NCBI GenBank assembly: GCA_000750105.3
Contig: JPHH03000010.1
Coordinates: 434,001-498,000, forward strand
Reading direction: 5' to 3'
From: Tolypocladium sp. Sup5 PDA-1
Lineage: Eukaryota > Ascomycota > Sordariomycetes > Hypocreales > Ophiocordycipitaceae
Length of the DNA: 64,000 nt
A program made the translations under genes and the position numbers. Positions 41,408 through 54,300 of this stretch are shown piece after piece; the stretch's first letter is position 1; each line of letters opens with the position of its first letter. The notes beneath the pieces were generated by a model that ran no database searches, was not told where the DNA came from, and saw only the letters and a program-made list of their open reading frames with translations.

Positions 41408-43625
41408 CTAGATCCACACGGGCTGCTGGGGAGTCACGAACCCGACGCCGTAGCTGCTGTGATGCGCCTCGCTGAACGCGGGCGGTTGCTGGCCAGAGTG
41501 GTAGGCAGCAGCGCCATTCATGTCGAACGAGCCGTACTCCTCTGTGTCGCTGTACGCGACGGAGCCCTCAAAGGTCGACGAGGCCGGGCTGTAGGCGCCA
41601 CCGTACGAGGGAGACGGGATGTTGAGGTACTGCTGGCTGGAGAACGGCGACGACAGCATCAGGGGGCTGACCGAGGGCTGCTGGTGCTGTCCCGGGATGG
41701 AGGCGCTGTTGAGCATGGGCATCTCCTCGGTGCTGTAGCTGAAGGACAGGTTCCCGTAGGGCATGTAGTGCTGCTGCTCCGCGGTGGTGGGCGGCGCCGA
41801 CATGGCCATCTCGCGGCTGACGGGGAAGTTGGGCGGGTTGAACTGAGGGAACGAGGGCGTCCTCTCGGGGTGGATCCAGCCCATGCGCGAGCGAAACTCG
41901 CTGACGGTGTCGATGGGGAACTCCATGAGCGTGAGCGGCGTATGCTGCTGCTGGGCACCGGCCTCGGCGCCGTTGCTGGCGACGCTGATGGACATGAGGC
42001 GGCGGGCAATCTCCTCGACGGGCGACATGGACAGGCTGCCAAAGTAGGCGGCGCCAATCTCGGGGAAGAGACGCTCCATGAGCAGGGCAACGGTGTAGAG
42101 GTGGGCGATGATGACGAGCGAGTTGGCCGAGCCGTGGTAGTTCTGCAGGTAGCCCACGGGCATCCAGAAGAGCCAGGTCCTCAGGGGCTGCAGGCGCTCG
42201 TACTGCCCGGCAATGGACAGCGTGGGGCTGATCTTGCGAGCGCCCTTGAGGAAGCCGATGAGGTGCTGGATCTGCGTCGTCTCCTCCTTGTGCCGCTTGA
42301 GATGGGCCTCGACCTTTTGGACCTGCTCGAGAGTGCGCTGGTAGGCCTGGAGGTCCTCGTCACGGGGCTGGCTGGGCCGGTGGTCCGGAGCAGGCGAGGG
42401 CGGCGCCGTGGGAAAGGTGCTGCTCTCGGCGATGAACTCGCCAAACTGTGACTCGTGCTTCCACGCATCCATGGCATCGATGACCTAGAGGAGCAGCATG
42501 TCAGCGACTGGCGGTGAGATTGCCTCTCCAACTTCTTCGTTTCCTACGTACCGTCGAGGTCCCCTGCATTAGCTGGGTCCAGCTGCGCCTGTTCAACATG
42601 TTAGCCGTCTCTCACTCAAGCCACATGCATCGAGACACGCATATCGGGCGGCAGGCTGCATGCAGGGGCAGACTATTGGCTTACCAATCCGTGGCCTGCC
42701 AGGAGAGCACGAGGGACGCCGCGAGAATGGCATCCGACGTCTCGCGGGAAAAGGAGCCGATGGCCTCGTGCAAGCCGCTGAGGGCCACGCCCCTGTGCTC
42801 AAAGGCCATGCTGCCGACCAGGGGGCAGTCGGTGAGGAAGGCAATGTGCATGGCAGAGAAGGCGAGCAGCGCATGCATGACGTAGGGCGTCGTGGCTCCG
42901 ATCCTTAGCAGACTAATCATGGACGGTTAGCAATCTGGCTCCTGTTCAGGTTGCCACCGCGCCCGCTCAGCGTCGCACAGGGCGGCTGGGCCATGCAGGC
43001 GGGAGGCCAATGGGTCACACGTACGTCGGGATATGGCGGGTCCACAGGGTGAAGTTGTTGGCGTCAATCGAGGCCAGCTGATGGTACAGGCTGGCGACGT
43101 GGTAGATCAACCGCAGGTCCTCGACCGAGTACATATGCGGCATGGGGGCCGGGTAGATGGCAAGTGACGGGAACGGGAACACGCCCGTTGCCTGCCACTC
43201 GCCAATGGCGGCCTCGATCTGCGGCGTCCACATGAGGTCGGGCTTGTCCGGAGTCGTAGAACGATCGGCGTCAGGCACCTGTACGTCGTTGTACGGGCAG
43301 CGGATCTTGTGCTTGGTGCAGTTGCGGCTGGTAAGAGCATGTAGGTCAGCAGGGCAAGTCATGGAGTCGTCGGACAAGACGTAGGCACTCACCATTGCGG
43401 AAAGTTCTCGTCACAGCGAATGTGTCGGCGCTTGCTGCGAGCATCGTGTTAGACACCCCGGTTCAGCTGAAAGCTGTCTCGTCAGGACATACCAGGTTTC
43501 ACAGCCCTTGCGGGACTTGGTGTGACTGTTGGTTCATCGTTAGCCAACTACTCGGAAGCGTGGCGAGTGAAAGAGACGAGGGGAACGAACCTGCGGCGAG
43601 GAGGACCACCTCCGGGACCAGCCAT
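41408..43625 (-). CDS. Zn2Cys6 transcription factor (Upc2-like architecture), 7 exons, 584 aa
   Basis: Exons (minus): 43625-43591, 43525-43493, 43434-43393, 43327-43025, 42912-42685, 42588-42552, 42484-41408; all junctions keep the frame and have GT/AG signals, several with CTAAC branches. The zinc cluster is complete: Cys at 20, 23, 30, 37, 40 and 47 with spacing C-x2-C-x6-C-x6-C-x2-C-x6-C, followed by a basic linker. Residues ~75-350 resemble the helical fungal transcription-factor domain of Upc2/sterol-uptake-control-like regulators (LRLIYHVASLYHQLA; VMHALLAFSAMHIAFLT). The C-terminal ~200 residues are Gln/Ser/Pro/Tyr-rich and probably activate transcription. Target genes are unknown; sterol control is only suggested by the architecture. 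It is isolated from other genes by a long upstream gap. Confidence 0.9.
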
Positions 43626-44520
43626 TTTGAAGAATCGAAAGTGAAGCGAAGGACCTATCAACAGACAACAGTCAGCACCACACACAGAGGCTATTCGGAT
43701 AACAGAGTCAAGACGGAACATACGTAAGAGGTCAACCACACGAGCGGGGAGCCGTGTGATCGGGTAGCGAACGTAAAAGTTGTCGAGTCGAGGAAGGCTA
43801 TGGGCAATGCCAAAACGTGAAGGCTTGTCTGCGTCCTTGGGGGTGTTGTTCGAGCGGTGCCTAATCCCGGAATCTGTAGCGATCGTAAATGGTGACTTGA
43901 TTCTTGTCTGTCTCCTGAACCCTTCGGAAGATCCGGAAAGGCCGTTTTCTTGTTTGGAAAGCGAATGTGGTGGTTGTGAACAACAGAGATTACAGCGAGC
44001 GCCGTCAAGACATTGGGCGTCTTATACGGAGTCGTCGAGGTTGGTTGGACGGTTTCGTTTCTTGAGCTGGCGAGGCGTGGGCAAAGCCCGGGTTTCGGTC
44101 GACTGTCCAGAGGGAATCTTTTTGACTTTTGCTTCCTTTGCTTCGAGTCTATCCGTCCGTCACACACAAGTATTCCAAGAGCATCCAACGAGTCGGACGA
44201 GGAGTGACCTGTTGCGGGGAGGTGGAGGAGGGGTGAGGAGGAGACGAGGAGCAACTTCCAAACAAAAAGCAACAAGACACCGTTCAAAGCGAATGACAGG
44301 AGTCACGAGGACTTCCTAAGAGCGAGAGTGGGAGGTTTGAGGGAGGAGAGCGAGCGTGGGCGAGAGCAGTCGTGATGGGACGGTTGATGGTGGTGAGATG
44401 TTGGGACCGGGGGAAGCGGGAAGGTTTTGGGCTGGGGGGATGGAGAATGGTTAAATAACAGAGAACGCGATGCATGGCCTGAGGGTGCGCAGTGCCAGCC
44501 ATTCATCAGCTCCAGTGCCC

Positions 44521-44546
44521 GCGCCAGCGCCAGCGCCAGCGCCAGC
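44521..44546 (+). repeat. (GCGCCA)n tandem repeat
   Basis: Four full units of GCGCCA plus a partial one in non-coding DNA upstream of the transcription factor gene. Confidence 0.85.
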
Positions 44547-45341
44547 ACCACCCGACCTCGAGGCACCCACAACAGGCCAGCACAGGGCCAGGGCTGGGCT
44601 GGGCAGGGCAGGCAGGGACCACAGGGTGCGTTGGGGCCCGCCTCGGGCTCGGCGCCGTGGAGGGCGGCCCAGTCAGTGGAGGAAGCCGCTGGACGGTAAG
44701 GTACGGAGGGTGCTGTCTGCATTGCGGTCACAGGCAGAACGGACGAGACAGCAAGCGGGGGCAGCGCCAGGCAGTTGGGCGAACGTCCCCGAGCAGCGGG
44801 TGCAGTGCACCCACTCGAGAGCCACTTACCTTGGCTCTCCAGTGTTGCTGCTGTAGCTGCCAGGTGCCTGTAAGGTAGGTAAGGAGGGGTGTGCGGCGCA
44901 TGCTGTACAGCCCCCTCGCAGCGTTTCTGCACCAGGCCTTAGCGCAGCCTGGTTGGCCAGCCCGGCGCTGGTACTGCGACTCCACCGCGGTGCCCAGCAG
45001 CATTTAGCCCACCTCAGCATCCGTCGGGCTAGCGAACAGCATGCCAGAGGACCCCCAAGACCCCCCCCCCCCCTGCCACTCACGTCTCGCTCACTGACAC
45101 CCATCAAGGGCAAGGCACGAGGGTGTGGTGTGCGGCCATGACGCACATGGATGGTTCGGCGACGGGTCGAACCAAGCGAGAGCGACCGGGGTTCACTCAC
45201 GCCGCTCCAGCCACTCACCGCGCCCGGTAAAAATAACCCACCGGGGCAGAGCCGACCGCTTGGTTTGCTCTCGGGGACCTGGCCCTGCCTGTGGGGTTTG
45301 GTTTCGACAGGTCGACGGACGGGAGCAAAGGGAGAGACGAC

Positions 45342-45370
45342 GGATGGATGGATGGATGGATAGATGGATG
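45342..45370 (+). repeat. (GGAT)n microsatellite
   Basis: About seven GGAT units with one A substitution, non-coding. Confidence 0.85.
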
Positions 45371-48300
45371 CATCGACGGAGCAAATGGACAAGAAAAGGA
45401 AGGAAAATGTGAAAAACGGCACAATTCTCGACGACTGGACCCTCGCCAACTGGCAACAACCTTTCGGAACTGGGCCGACCGAGAGACGCCTCGAACCGTC
45501 TCCATCCATCCCATCCCATCCCAGAGCGTGGTGACTGACTGACTTCGTCGTCGTTGTATTCACAGCAGGAAGTGACTGGTGGCTTGCTGTCGTTTCATTG
45601 CCCCAGGATGCAACAACACGCCATCCTCTTGCCGGACACCGTCCGCGTGCTGCATCACGCTGTCTCATCTCCTTCGGGCAAGACTCAAAGCAACAGCTCC
45701 ACCCGTAAGCCAGGCCCAGTGCCGACGCCAAACATAGATCATAGATCGTAGATTGCATCACCGACGGCCAGCCCGGAATACGGAGCAGAAAATAGACGGA
45801 GCGGCTGCCTCGACCGAGCACATCTCACCTTGTGGCTGGCCGCTTCAGCTTCGTCACCGTCAATACGGGTGCAATCTGACGGTGCAATCTGACCCTGCCT
45901 ACGGACTAGTCTTACCAACGTCCACCGCAAGAGTCGTGCTCACTGCTCACTCACAGCCGGAATGCAATGGCGCCCCCAGACTCGAGCCAAACGAGGCCAT
46001 GAGCCGCAGCACGAGCCCTGGTCAGGCAACCAAACCCGTCAGCTGGCCGTTGGCGATGGCGGCGGTCAGGTTGGCCTCGCTCTTCATACGAGTAGACGGT
46101 CCGAGTCCTCTCGGTCAAGCATGGAACAGGGCAGGCACTGCCCGAAACTCTCCCGGCGTCGTACTCTCCAATGTGGCAGCAACAACACACCGGCTTACAC
46201 TCGTCCTGCCGTATCAACAACCGCCGCCACCAACGGCAAAGACGTGGATTCAAAAGTACTGAAAATGAAAATAAAAAAAAAATAAAAAAAAAATCGGGCA
46301 CCGCAGAGCAGAGGCAAAGACTGTCCTGTAACAGCCAAGCGCCAAGCCGCGCCGGCGAAGGACTCCAACACGGCCGGCGGAGCAGTTGGCACCGGGCCCG
46401 CGGACGAAGGAGAGAACAAAAGACCCTGCCTGAGAGGTGCGCTTCGGACGGCGCGGCGAGCCAAGTGAAAGTCCCCGCGCGCGGTGACAACTAGCCGAAG
46501 AGTTAGCTTCGCTTGGGTCCAAACTGACAGGCAAGCTATGACAGCGCCACCAAAGTTTCGCCAAAGCATCCCAGTTGTGGTAGAGGAGCCAAGGAGAGAG
46601 ACCCTGCAAAACCAAACCCCAAACTCATCAACCCACGCTGGCATCGTGTACTCGTACTGTTACTGTTCCGCTGGGCGGCACGGCTCAAGCTCCAATTTGC
46701 TCGCCTTCGACAGAGTTCCCACGGATAATTACAACGCCGCCACATCGACTTCCCCGCTGCCGGCGCCGTGCTGCGCTTCTGTTCCGAGCTCCCGCAGACG
46801 TAACGCTCTCGGTTCCCCGCTGCCGGTGTCCTTCTCGTGCCATTCAGTTCGTCTTGGCTGACGACGGTCGTCTCTGGCACTCCGTTGATCGCCGTGCCTT
46901 CTGTTGGTCGCCGTCCCGCTGGAAAGGAACCAGCGCATCCACCCCGGCATCGCCCGGACACACCTCCGCTCCTCGGCCCTTTGTCTGTTTGTTTCTGCTG
47001 GTCCGTCTGGTCTGCAAAGGGACAGTGCCTGCCCGCACTGATCGCCAAGGCTAGTGTCTTGCATTCATGGCCTTCCAGCCCTCGTCCCGTTGCTCCCGTC
47101 CCAACCTGTCCCCAACCCATCGCCCGCCATCTCGTCAGCGACCTGCTGTTGGTGCCGTGATGCGTTCGGCAACGGGCGCTGGGCTCCCGCGCTCGCTCTT
47201 CAGCGCCCCCCAGTCTGCGCTCTGTTGTGCTGACACATGAGAGCGCGAGTCCGCGGGGACCCTGGGACGGCCCTCGACGTTGACTGTATCACCCCCATGC
47301 GTGGCGGCCATGTTGGACTCAGCCCCAGTCACTCGAGTCGTGCCTTCATTGTTGTCCCTTACGTCCTCAACGGCGCCCTCCTCAGCCCGTAACACGCTCG
47401 TGCCACTGCCCTATTCCGCCACAGCCTGCCTATCGCGTTTCACGCTGCTCGCCTGCCAACGCACGGTGGTTCTCCTTCCAACCGGAGCCTAGCACGCAAT
47501 GGGCCTGGATTAATAACCCTCTGCTTCTGAGGCCAGCCGTGGTGTTGTCCAGCAGGCATTAGCATGAAGTCGTCGTCGGAGTTGTCCCCTTGCTCCACTG
47601 CCAGGGCAAGGTTCGGGCCAAACGCAAAGCAGCCAACAACCCGCATCCCGCCAACCATGCAACCATGCTCTTCCGAAAGTAGTGGAATCCGTGTTGGTGG
47701 TTTCGTCTCGCCAGCTCTGCACTTCAGCCGCCGGGCCGAGCCCTCACTAGAGGCATATCGCCGCTCAAGAACCGCCTGGTGAGCTTTCACGCCCGTATCT
47801 GTCCCTCGGCAACTTGAACACTTCGCTAACCTTCGAAGAAGGCCCCCAGATTTTGCTAGTCTGCGGTCGTCGGGCTATGAGATCATTTGCCAAGATCCGC
47901 CGTTGGCCACTCTGGCGAGACATTTCGCCAAAAAGGGATAAATGCCGTGCACGATGGCCCTGGCTAGAGTAACCACCAAAACACAGTCGAACCGCGCCCG
48001 TGATGATGGCCGCTTTTCCTGTTGCATGAAGCCCCCTCCGCTCTTGCTCGGTGAGATCACAGGTGCACAGAAAGAGACGGAGACACCGCGTGTCCTCGAG
48101 TCACAACCGTTTGGAGTTTGGCGACATGCTGGCGGCGCCAGGCTCGGCTCACCGTGGTTCGTTGTCCCTAGACCCCTGGTGGCTGTCGCCAGCATCACCC
48201 CGGTCGGCCGGGGCCTTCGTGCATAAGGGCGAGATCTGATTCACAGAGCATTTCCACTTTCTGTCTGGCGGAATCAGAAAACCTCGTGTCCAAAATTGGC

Positions 48301-51300
48301 AGTCGTCCATGATCCATCCTCCTTGTTGCGCCGGCCCCTTTATTGCGGTCCGTCGTTCCTGAAGCTCGGGATGGAGCACTTGCTTGTCCCTGCCGAGACG
48401 GCTATTCGTCGAATATGTCCTCGAAGGGCTTGGTCCGACCGAGGCTGGGTCCCTTCGTCGTCATACCTAGCCCTACGAGTATGTACCAGATGCAACCCTG
48501 GATCTAAGGGTACGTACGAGTGGCTGGTCGAGCCGCGGAATCCATGCCGAATGCCTTTCCTACCTACTCGTAGCCTAGGCGGGCTAGACGCCAGACCGCG
48601 GGTTGGCAAGCTGGTCGCCTTCTCCAGCCCGCTCGGGGCGCGACGGGTGATATTTCTCACCCCGCAGCCGGCCGTGCACGAGAGCAGACATGCGGAGCAG
48701 CGTCCAGGTGCCTCATCGAAAACGCCGTGAATCCTGAGACGCCAAGCATTCTTCCAGGGCAAAGGTGCAGTACAGTGTTGGAGCTGCCAGGTGCTACGAG
48801 CGGATATTGCCCGTCGTGCTGTGCAGACGGTCCCAGTTCCTGCTCTGACAGTGTGAGACGTCGCTGGCCGGCGCCGAATACGGATGTCGTGGGTGACGAG
48901 CCAGCTGGGACGTCGGTGAGCCATCCATACGCAGCAGGCTGGGATATGCGGGCGTGGCAGTCCGACTCCAGATCAATACTTGCGATAATATGAGTGTTCA
49001 ACCTGCTTCAATCTGGGCCTGGGCCTTCGAGAATCGGCCGTAGTCCCTGCCGAATGAGAGCTGCAGGCGGGCATCTCCTCGCCAGCTCTCCTCGCTGGGC
49101 TGCATGGCCGGTCCCTCACCCGCCCCCGGTTTCCCGCCAGGTGACCCGTTGGCATGAATGACATGCGGCTGGTAATTATTGGCCCAGTCATATGAGGCTC
49201 CCAGCAATAAGCTGCAGTGCGACCAGAGTTGTTCGTCCACCTTGCTCCTTCAGGACTAGCCAGCTGCTATTCTTGACTCTGTCGATACTCGTAACTTTGT
49301 TTGGCGAAAGCTTGCCATGCCCTCTGGGTTCGACTCGCACGCCGCGTTTCGGCGGCTTTTGTCACCCGCTTCTCATCCAGTGCAGGGCATCCTCCAAACG
49401 GTCGCAAAGGCAGAGCGCTCCAGGTCTCAGCCCGTTGGTACGTCCTTGTGCGAGCCTAAGGAATAAGCTTCTGAGCCGTCTAACGCCTGCTGGGGCGATG
49501 CAGAGAGGCGGATACAACGTTCCATGCGCACCGCCACCCAACTTTTATGTATCTGACTGCTAATCGATGGCAGATCTTCGACTCAGCACGGGTCTCTGCC
49601 GCTCACAGATCAGCGAGGGTTGAAGCTCGGTATGTACGGAGTAGTCAGAGGCAGATGGACAAAGATCCCCAAGTGCTCAAAGCATCAGGGAACGCTCGCA
49701 GGCCACTTCACGTAACCCTTGTGCATCATGCGCAAGGCCCGAGGCTAGCGTCCTTGTGGCGTAACCGTTGCCCACAGGACCCTGGCGCAAATTGCGGGAT
49801 GTGACCGACGCGACGGACCCCGAAAGACCTCGCTGGTTGAAGAAGGGAGTGGAGAGAGACAACATCTACCAGGTGAGAGATCTGCTTGCCCAGTATCCGT
49901 ACTACCAGTCGTCGGTGTACTCCGTAGTCCGTAGACGTCACCGGTGTCCACGCCGGTTTGCCTAGGACTTCGGGGCCGGAGCACCGGAGAGTCCAAAAGC
50001 GCCCGCGCTCAGCATCCGTTCTCCACCGTCCCATGGCGTGGGCTCGTGAACTCTTGTGACTCCGGTGCGGCTGGCAACGATAGTAGCTCACGGCGCAGCC
50101 TTACTGTGCACCCTGTACTGTAGGGCTCAGGTCCGCTTGAGCAGGTCCACGCGCGGGAAGCGGTGAGATCATTGCACAAATGCTCCAGAGCAAGGCCACT
50201 GGTCCCTGTCTCTGAGCGTTTCCCCATCGTGGGCAAGGTGATTCCGGGTTCCCGCATCTCTTATTCTAGAACGATGCCTCCAGCTCCACATCCCTCTGGC
50301 GCATTGGCACGACAAGGCCCTCCTACTCGGAGAGTCTGACTTGCTGGGAGAGTAAGACAAGTCATACGAAGTACTCCGTGCTCGTACTCTCTTCCCATAA
50401 CGGCACCTCGCCGTCTCCAGGATAAACTGCCGGAGGCCCGAGCTCACCTCAGTCGCTCCATGGGAATCTCTCGGAGAGTAGCAACGTTCCGCTCTCACCT
50501 GTGCTCCCCAATGCCCATGACCGCACGGCATTGTGCAGTGACACGCCCCACAAAGGCACAGTTTGATATCGGCCGGCGTTGCGCCGAAGTGATCGGCAAA
50601 TCGCACAATTGGCTGCTTTTTGCCTTTCCAAGTTCCAACCCTGAGCATTGTCGGGGACCGGCAACAACATCCCCATGCAGAGTCCCGCCCGTTCTCCAAA
50701 GCACAAAAAAAACCCTGGGCCAAGCTTGCCCGAGAGTAGGTTAGGCGCGGGCGTGCGTCAGACAAGAGTTCCTGTCATCCACTACGCACAATGACGAAGG
50801 ACGGTTTGGCATTGAGCCGATTTGCCGAAGCTGCACTAGCCGTCCGCTTGGTCCCCACAGTCCAGGTCTATATATAGAACTCAGCATCGTCCCTCAGGCT
50901 TGGCCACGCTGGCTCCGCGGACCATGTGACCAGTGCTTGGTGTTTCGTGGTCAATCATGGTTGGAATCTGCTGCCAAGAGCCCGTCTCTCGGCTTTCTCG
51001 CTGGCCCGTTGGCAAGGGCGATCCTTGGCCGCTGGATGACATGTATAGCCAAATGCATGTCAACAGGTTGAAAGTCCAAGTGGTCAGCATGCATCCAATC
51101 GCAGTCAATGTCTGTGAACCTCTCCCAGTTCGCTCGCCAGCTTGTCTGGGGCAACAGTCTGGCTTTCGCCATCGTAGCTGCTTGTACCCAAGTTGGTTGT
51201 CGACGTGGGCAATCAATAGCCAGAGCTGCGCTTGGGCTTCATTCTTTCGTTCGCCCATGGCTGGGGGCGAACTGGACACAGGTCTTGGCTCCGGCACTCG

Positions 51301-54300
51301 CCCGCCAGTGTCTCTCGGCGACGCCCATCAGACCAGACACCAATCGAGCATGGCGGAAGCAATTCCCCTCACTCAGGCGATTGGTGGAATGAGGCGTGGT
51401 CGATTCTGCCTGCATGTTCTTCGCAACACCCCAGGCTGATGCCGGGACAATAGCTCCGTGCTGCTGCAAACAAGGTGATAGGCAAATGCATTCGAGAGCC
51501 CATCCGAAGCAGTGTGAAAAAATCGATCGGTTGATTCCAATGTCTCTGATCGGATGTCGCATCTGGCAGCCCACGCCCACGTGTTTCTGGGCCGAAGGGT
51601 CCTGGAGAGCCCCACTCTGGAGTGGAAAGTTGGATGATCCGCCAACGTCGACGGAAACCTCCGCGACCTCGGAGACTTTGGGAGTAGTATCAAAATATCG
51701 ACGAGAAATCGCCTGGTGCTCATGACTATGCTCACTAGTCAAGAGATCATGGAAAATCATTCAGGCAAGGTTTGCTCATCGGGCGATTCTGACTTCGGCC
51801 CGAGCACCAGCCGATTTCGTTTGGTGCCCATGAGCTGAGTTCAGGCTGTTCAGCCCCAAGGAGGCATTGTCCGCCGCCAGCCCTACCTGAGTATGGAGAT
51901 GGGTGGAGTGCCAACCAACTATTTCGGGACCAAGGCGTCGTGTAGTGGATGGAGTCCGGCTGTCGCTGTGAGGACGTTGCATGCGTTATTTCGAACGTCT
52001 CTCCTTGGCTCCAAGTGTCGTCGTTGTGAACTTGTGACACTGGACAGACCCACGAGACTTGATGGCGCGAGGCGTCAGTCACATCACCCCACATAGCTGC
52101 CGAGCAGAGGCATAACCTTGTTGCTTCTCACTTCGGTCCTTCGCCTTGTCTGCGCCCGAGATCGTTGAGTGTGGTGTCAAGAAGAGGGCCTAGACTCGTG
52201 GCTCAGGGTCGATGCATGTGGCAGTGGTCGTCGTTCGTTCGATCGCATGTCTGGACGCAGTCATGTCGTCATGTGGCCGACTCTTGTTTTATTTTTATGT
52301 TCGGAGATACTCTGTGCCTCGTGGCATTCAGCTCAGGCCATCGAGGCAGTTGACTCGTCCATGCTGGCGAAGCGGCGTACCTGTGGCGGCCAACGGCGTT
52401 CCTCCATAGGTTGGAGGCTCATCCGCGAGCAATCCAAAGCCAATAGCATGCCGAAAGTGATTGCTCTCGTATAGAACTGCTGCAGGCAGAACCAATTCGT
52501 TTGATTTTAGGCACGCGGGCGGCAATATCGCGTGGTGTACCTACCTACTCTTGCAGCGTCCAGGTCAGTCAGTAATGGAAGGTTCAACTTATTCGACAGT
52601 GGCAAGACACTTGGGTGTTCTTTACTCGCCTCGCAGTTTCCCACAGTATATTCCTTGCTTCCAAGCTGCTCAAAACAAGATCGAGTACGCTGGCGGCTTT
52701 CCGCTGGAGGTGGCCCCCTCCCAGAGAGACCTCGCTTGTCCTGAAGAAGACCCTGAGGGTGTGTGTTTTCAGGCAAAGAGACAAACCCATATTCATGCCC
52801 CAAAGCAGCACTGTAACAAGCAAAGAGGCCAGGGCGGGGTGGATGCGGTGCTTCCTGGACGTTTTGGAGATGGACGCCGAAGAGGTGAGAGGGGATGAAG
52901 GACAAGGACTTCACTGCGAATTGGAGAAGCGAACTGATATCAGCACCAGCAGAGATGATGCAGGGCCGACGGCATACCCAGCTTGACAGCTTCCTTCAAC
53001 CAGCCCGCTGGGCATCATTAGTAATGTCTTTTTTTATGAAGCAACGTTTGCCTGGTTTCGATGTCGAGAAAACAAGGCATAGAATCGACGTCGCCAGGTC
53101 AACCTCCTTAGAGGCTGTGATTTTGCCACCAGTTGTCGCTCAGGCATAGTAGCAGGATCTTAAGAGTTCTTTGGTGCTCGTAGTGAGTCCCATTTGAATC
53201 ATCATGCGGTCGTGAGCACCGTTCCTGTACTACAGTAGAGTCAGCCCTGGAGCCCGAGGGACGACAAGAAAGGAAGATGCGAAACAGCACGGCTGACGGT
53301 GACGTGATCCAGGGACAACAAACAGCTCAGCAAGAATTATGAAAACCCATTGCACCCAGAGCGTGTCGGCTGCAGGATTGCGTCTCGTCCTTGTGCCAGC
53401 AAGACAGTGCAAAGAAATGGGGGAGAGCAGGGCGACTTACCTCGCGACATCGCGAAACACCACAACTCCACCACAAATAACCACCAGCAACACCACCAAA
53501 ACGAAAGAAAGAGCAGGAAAAAAATAACTGTAGCAGTTGGGGGTATGTCAAAAATTCCCAGGTCCGACGCTAGGTTTTACGAGAGGTCATGGCGAGGTTA
53601 ACCCCAAGGATCCCCAGCCGCTTCGAACAAAGGTGCTCGTAAAAGGGTGCTGGCTTGCATATCCTCGGGCATGGCAGAAAGGCATTAACCTGCTCGGCCA
53701 GCTCAACTATAGGCTGTGTTTGGACGTGGTGCTTGATGAACACGTAAAGATCCTTATAAAGTGCTAGGCAGTGCGCGTCCGGTTGCCGTGGTGAACAGGC
53801 GCCGTAGGGAGCTGTTCGGCGGGAACGGTGGCCTAAAGGGCACTGAAGGCTGTTGAACAGGTGTTCAAATTGTGTTCAAGGCTCGCAAACAGCTTTGAAG
53901 GCGCCTGAAAGCTGCGCAAAGAAAACATGCTAGCCTGCTGTACTTGAGTTAGACATGCCAACAAACAGGCCTTGATATCAACGTACCACAGCCGCCCGAG
54001 CCTCGACAGCTCACATAATATGTATCCAGGAAATACTGCATGAGTCTTTGAAGCATATGAAGGGTGCATGCGTTGAGGGTCGCTGGCCAGAGCATGCTGC
54101 CGATGAGGAGTTACCCCTGGCCGCTCACCGAGAACTGCGCGTGGGCGCACACTGCCCGGATGCTCGTCAACAGCGCATGGAATCGCCCCTCGCAACGTTT
54201 TCGAAGCTGCAGCCATTCAAAAGTAATGAAGAAATGAGCTTTTGATGGGCAAAAATACACAGTTGCCTGTGATCACGAGGAGTCACGAGACGAGGGCAAG

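Noticed and set aside
41252..42451. 399-codon ORF on the plus strand
   Set aside because: Antisense of the last exon of the Zn2Cys6 gene; Arg/Leu/Gly-rich shadow.
43691..44287. 198-codon minus ORF with a signal-peptide-like start
   Set aside because: Lies just upstream of the transcription factor start; the remainder has no protein character and no conserved cysteine pattern.
44826..45821. 331-codon minus ORF
   Set aside because: Spans a C13 tract and the GGAT microsatellite and overlaps several equally open frames.
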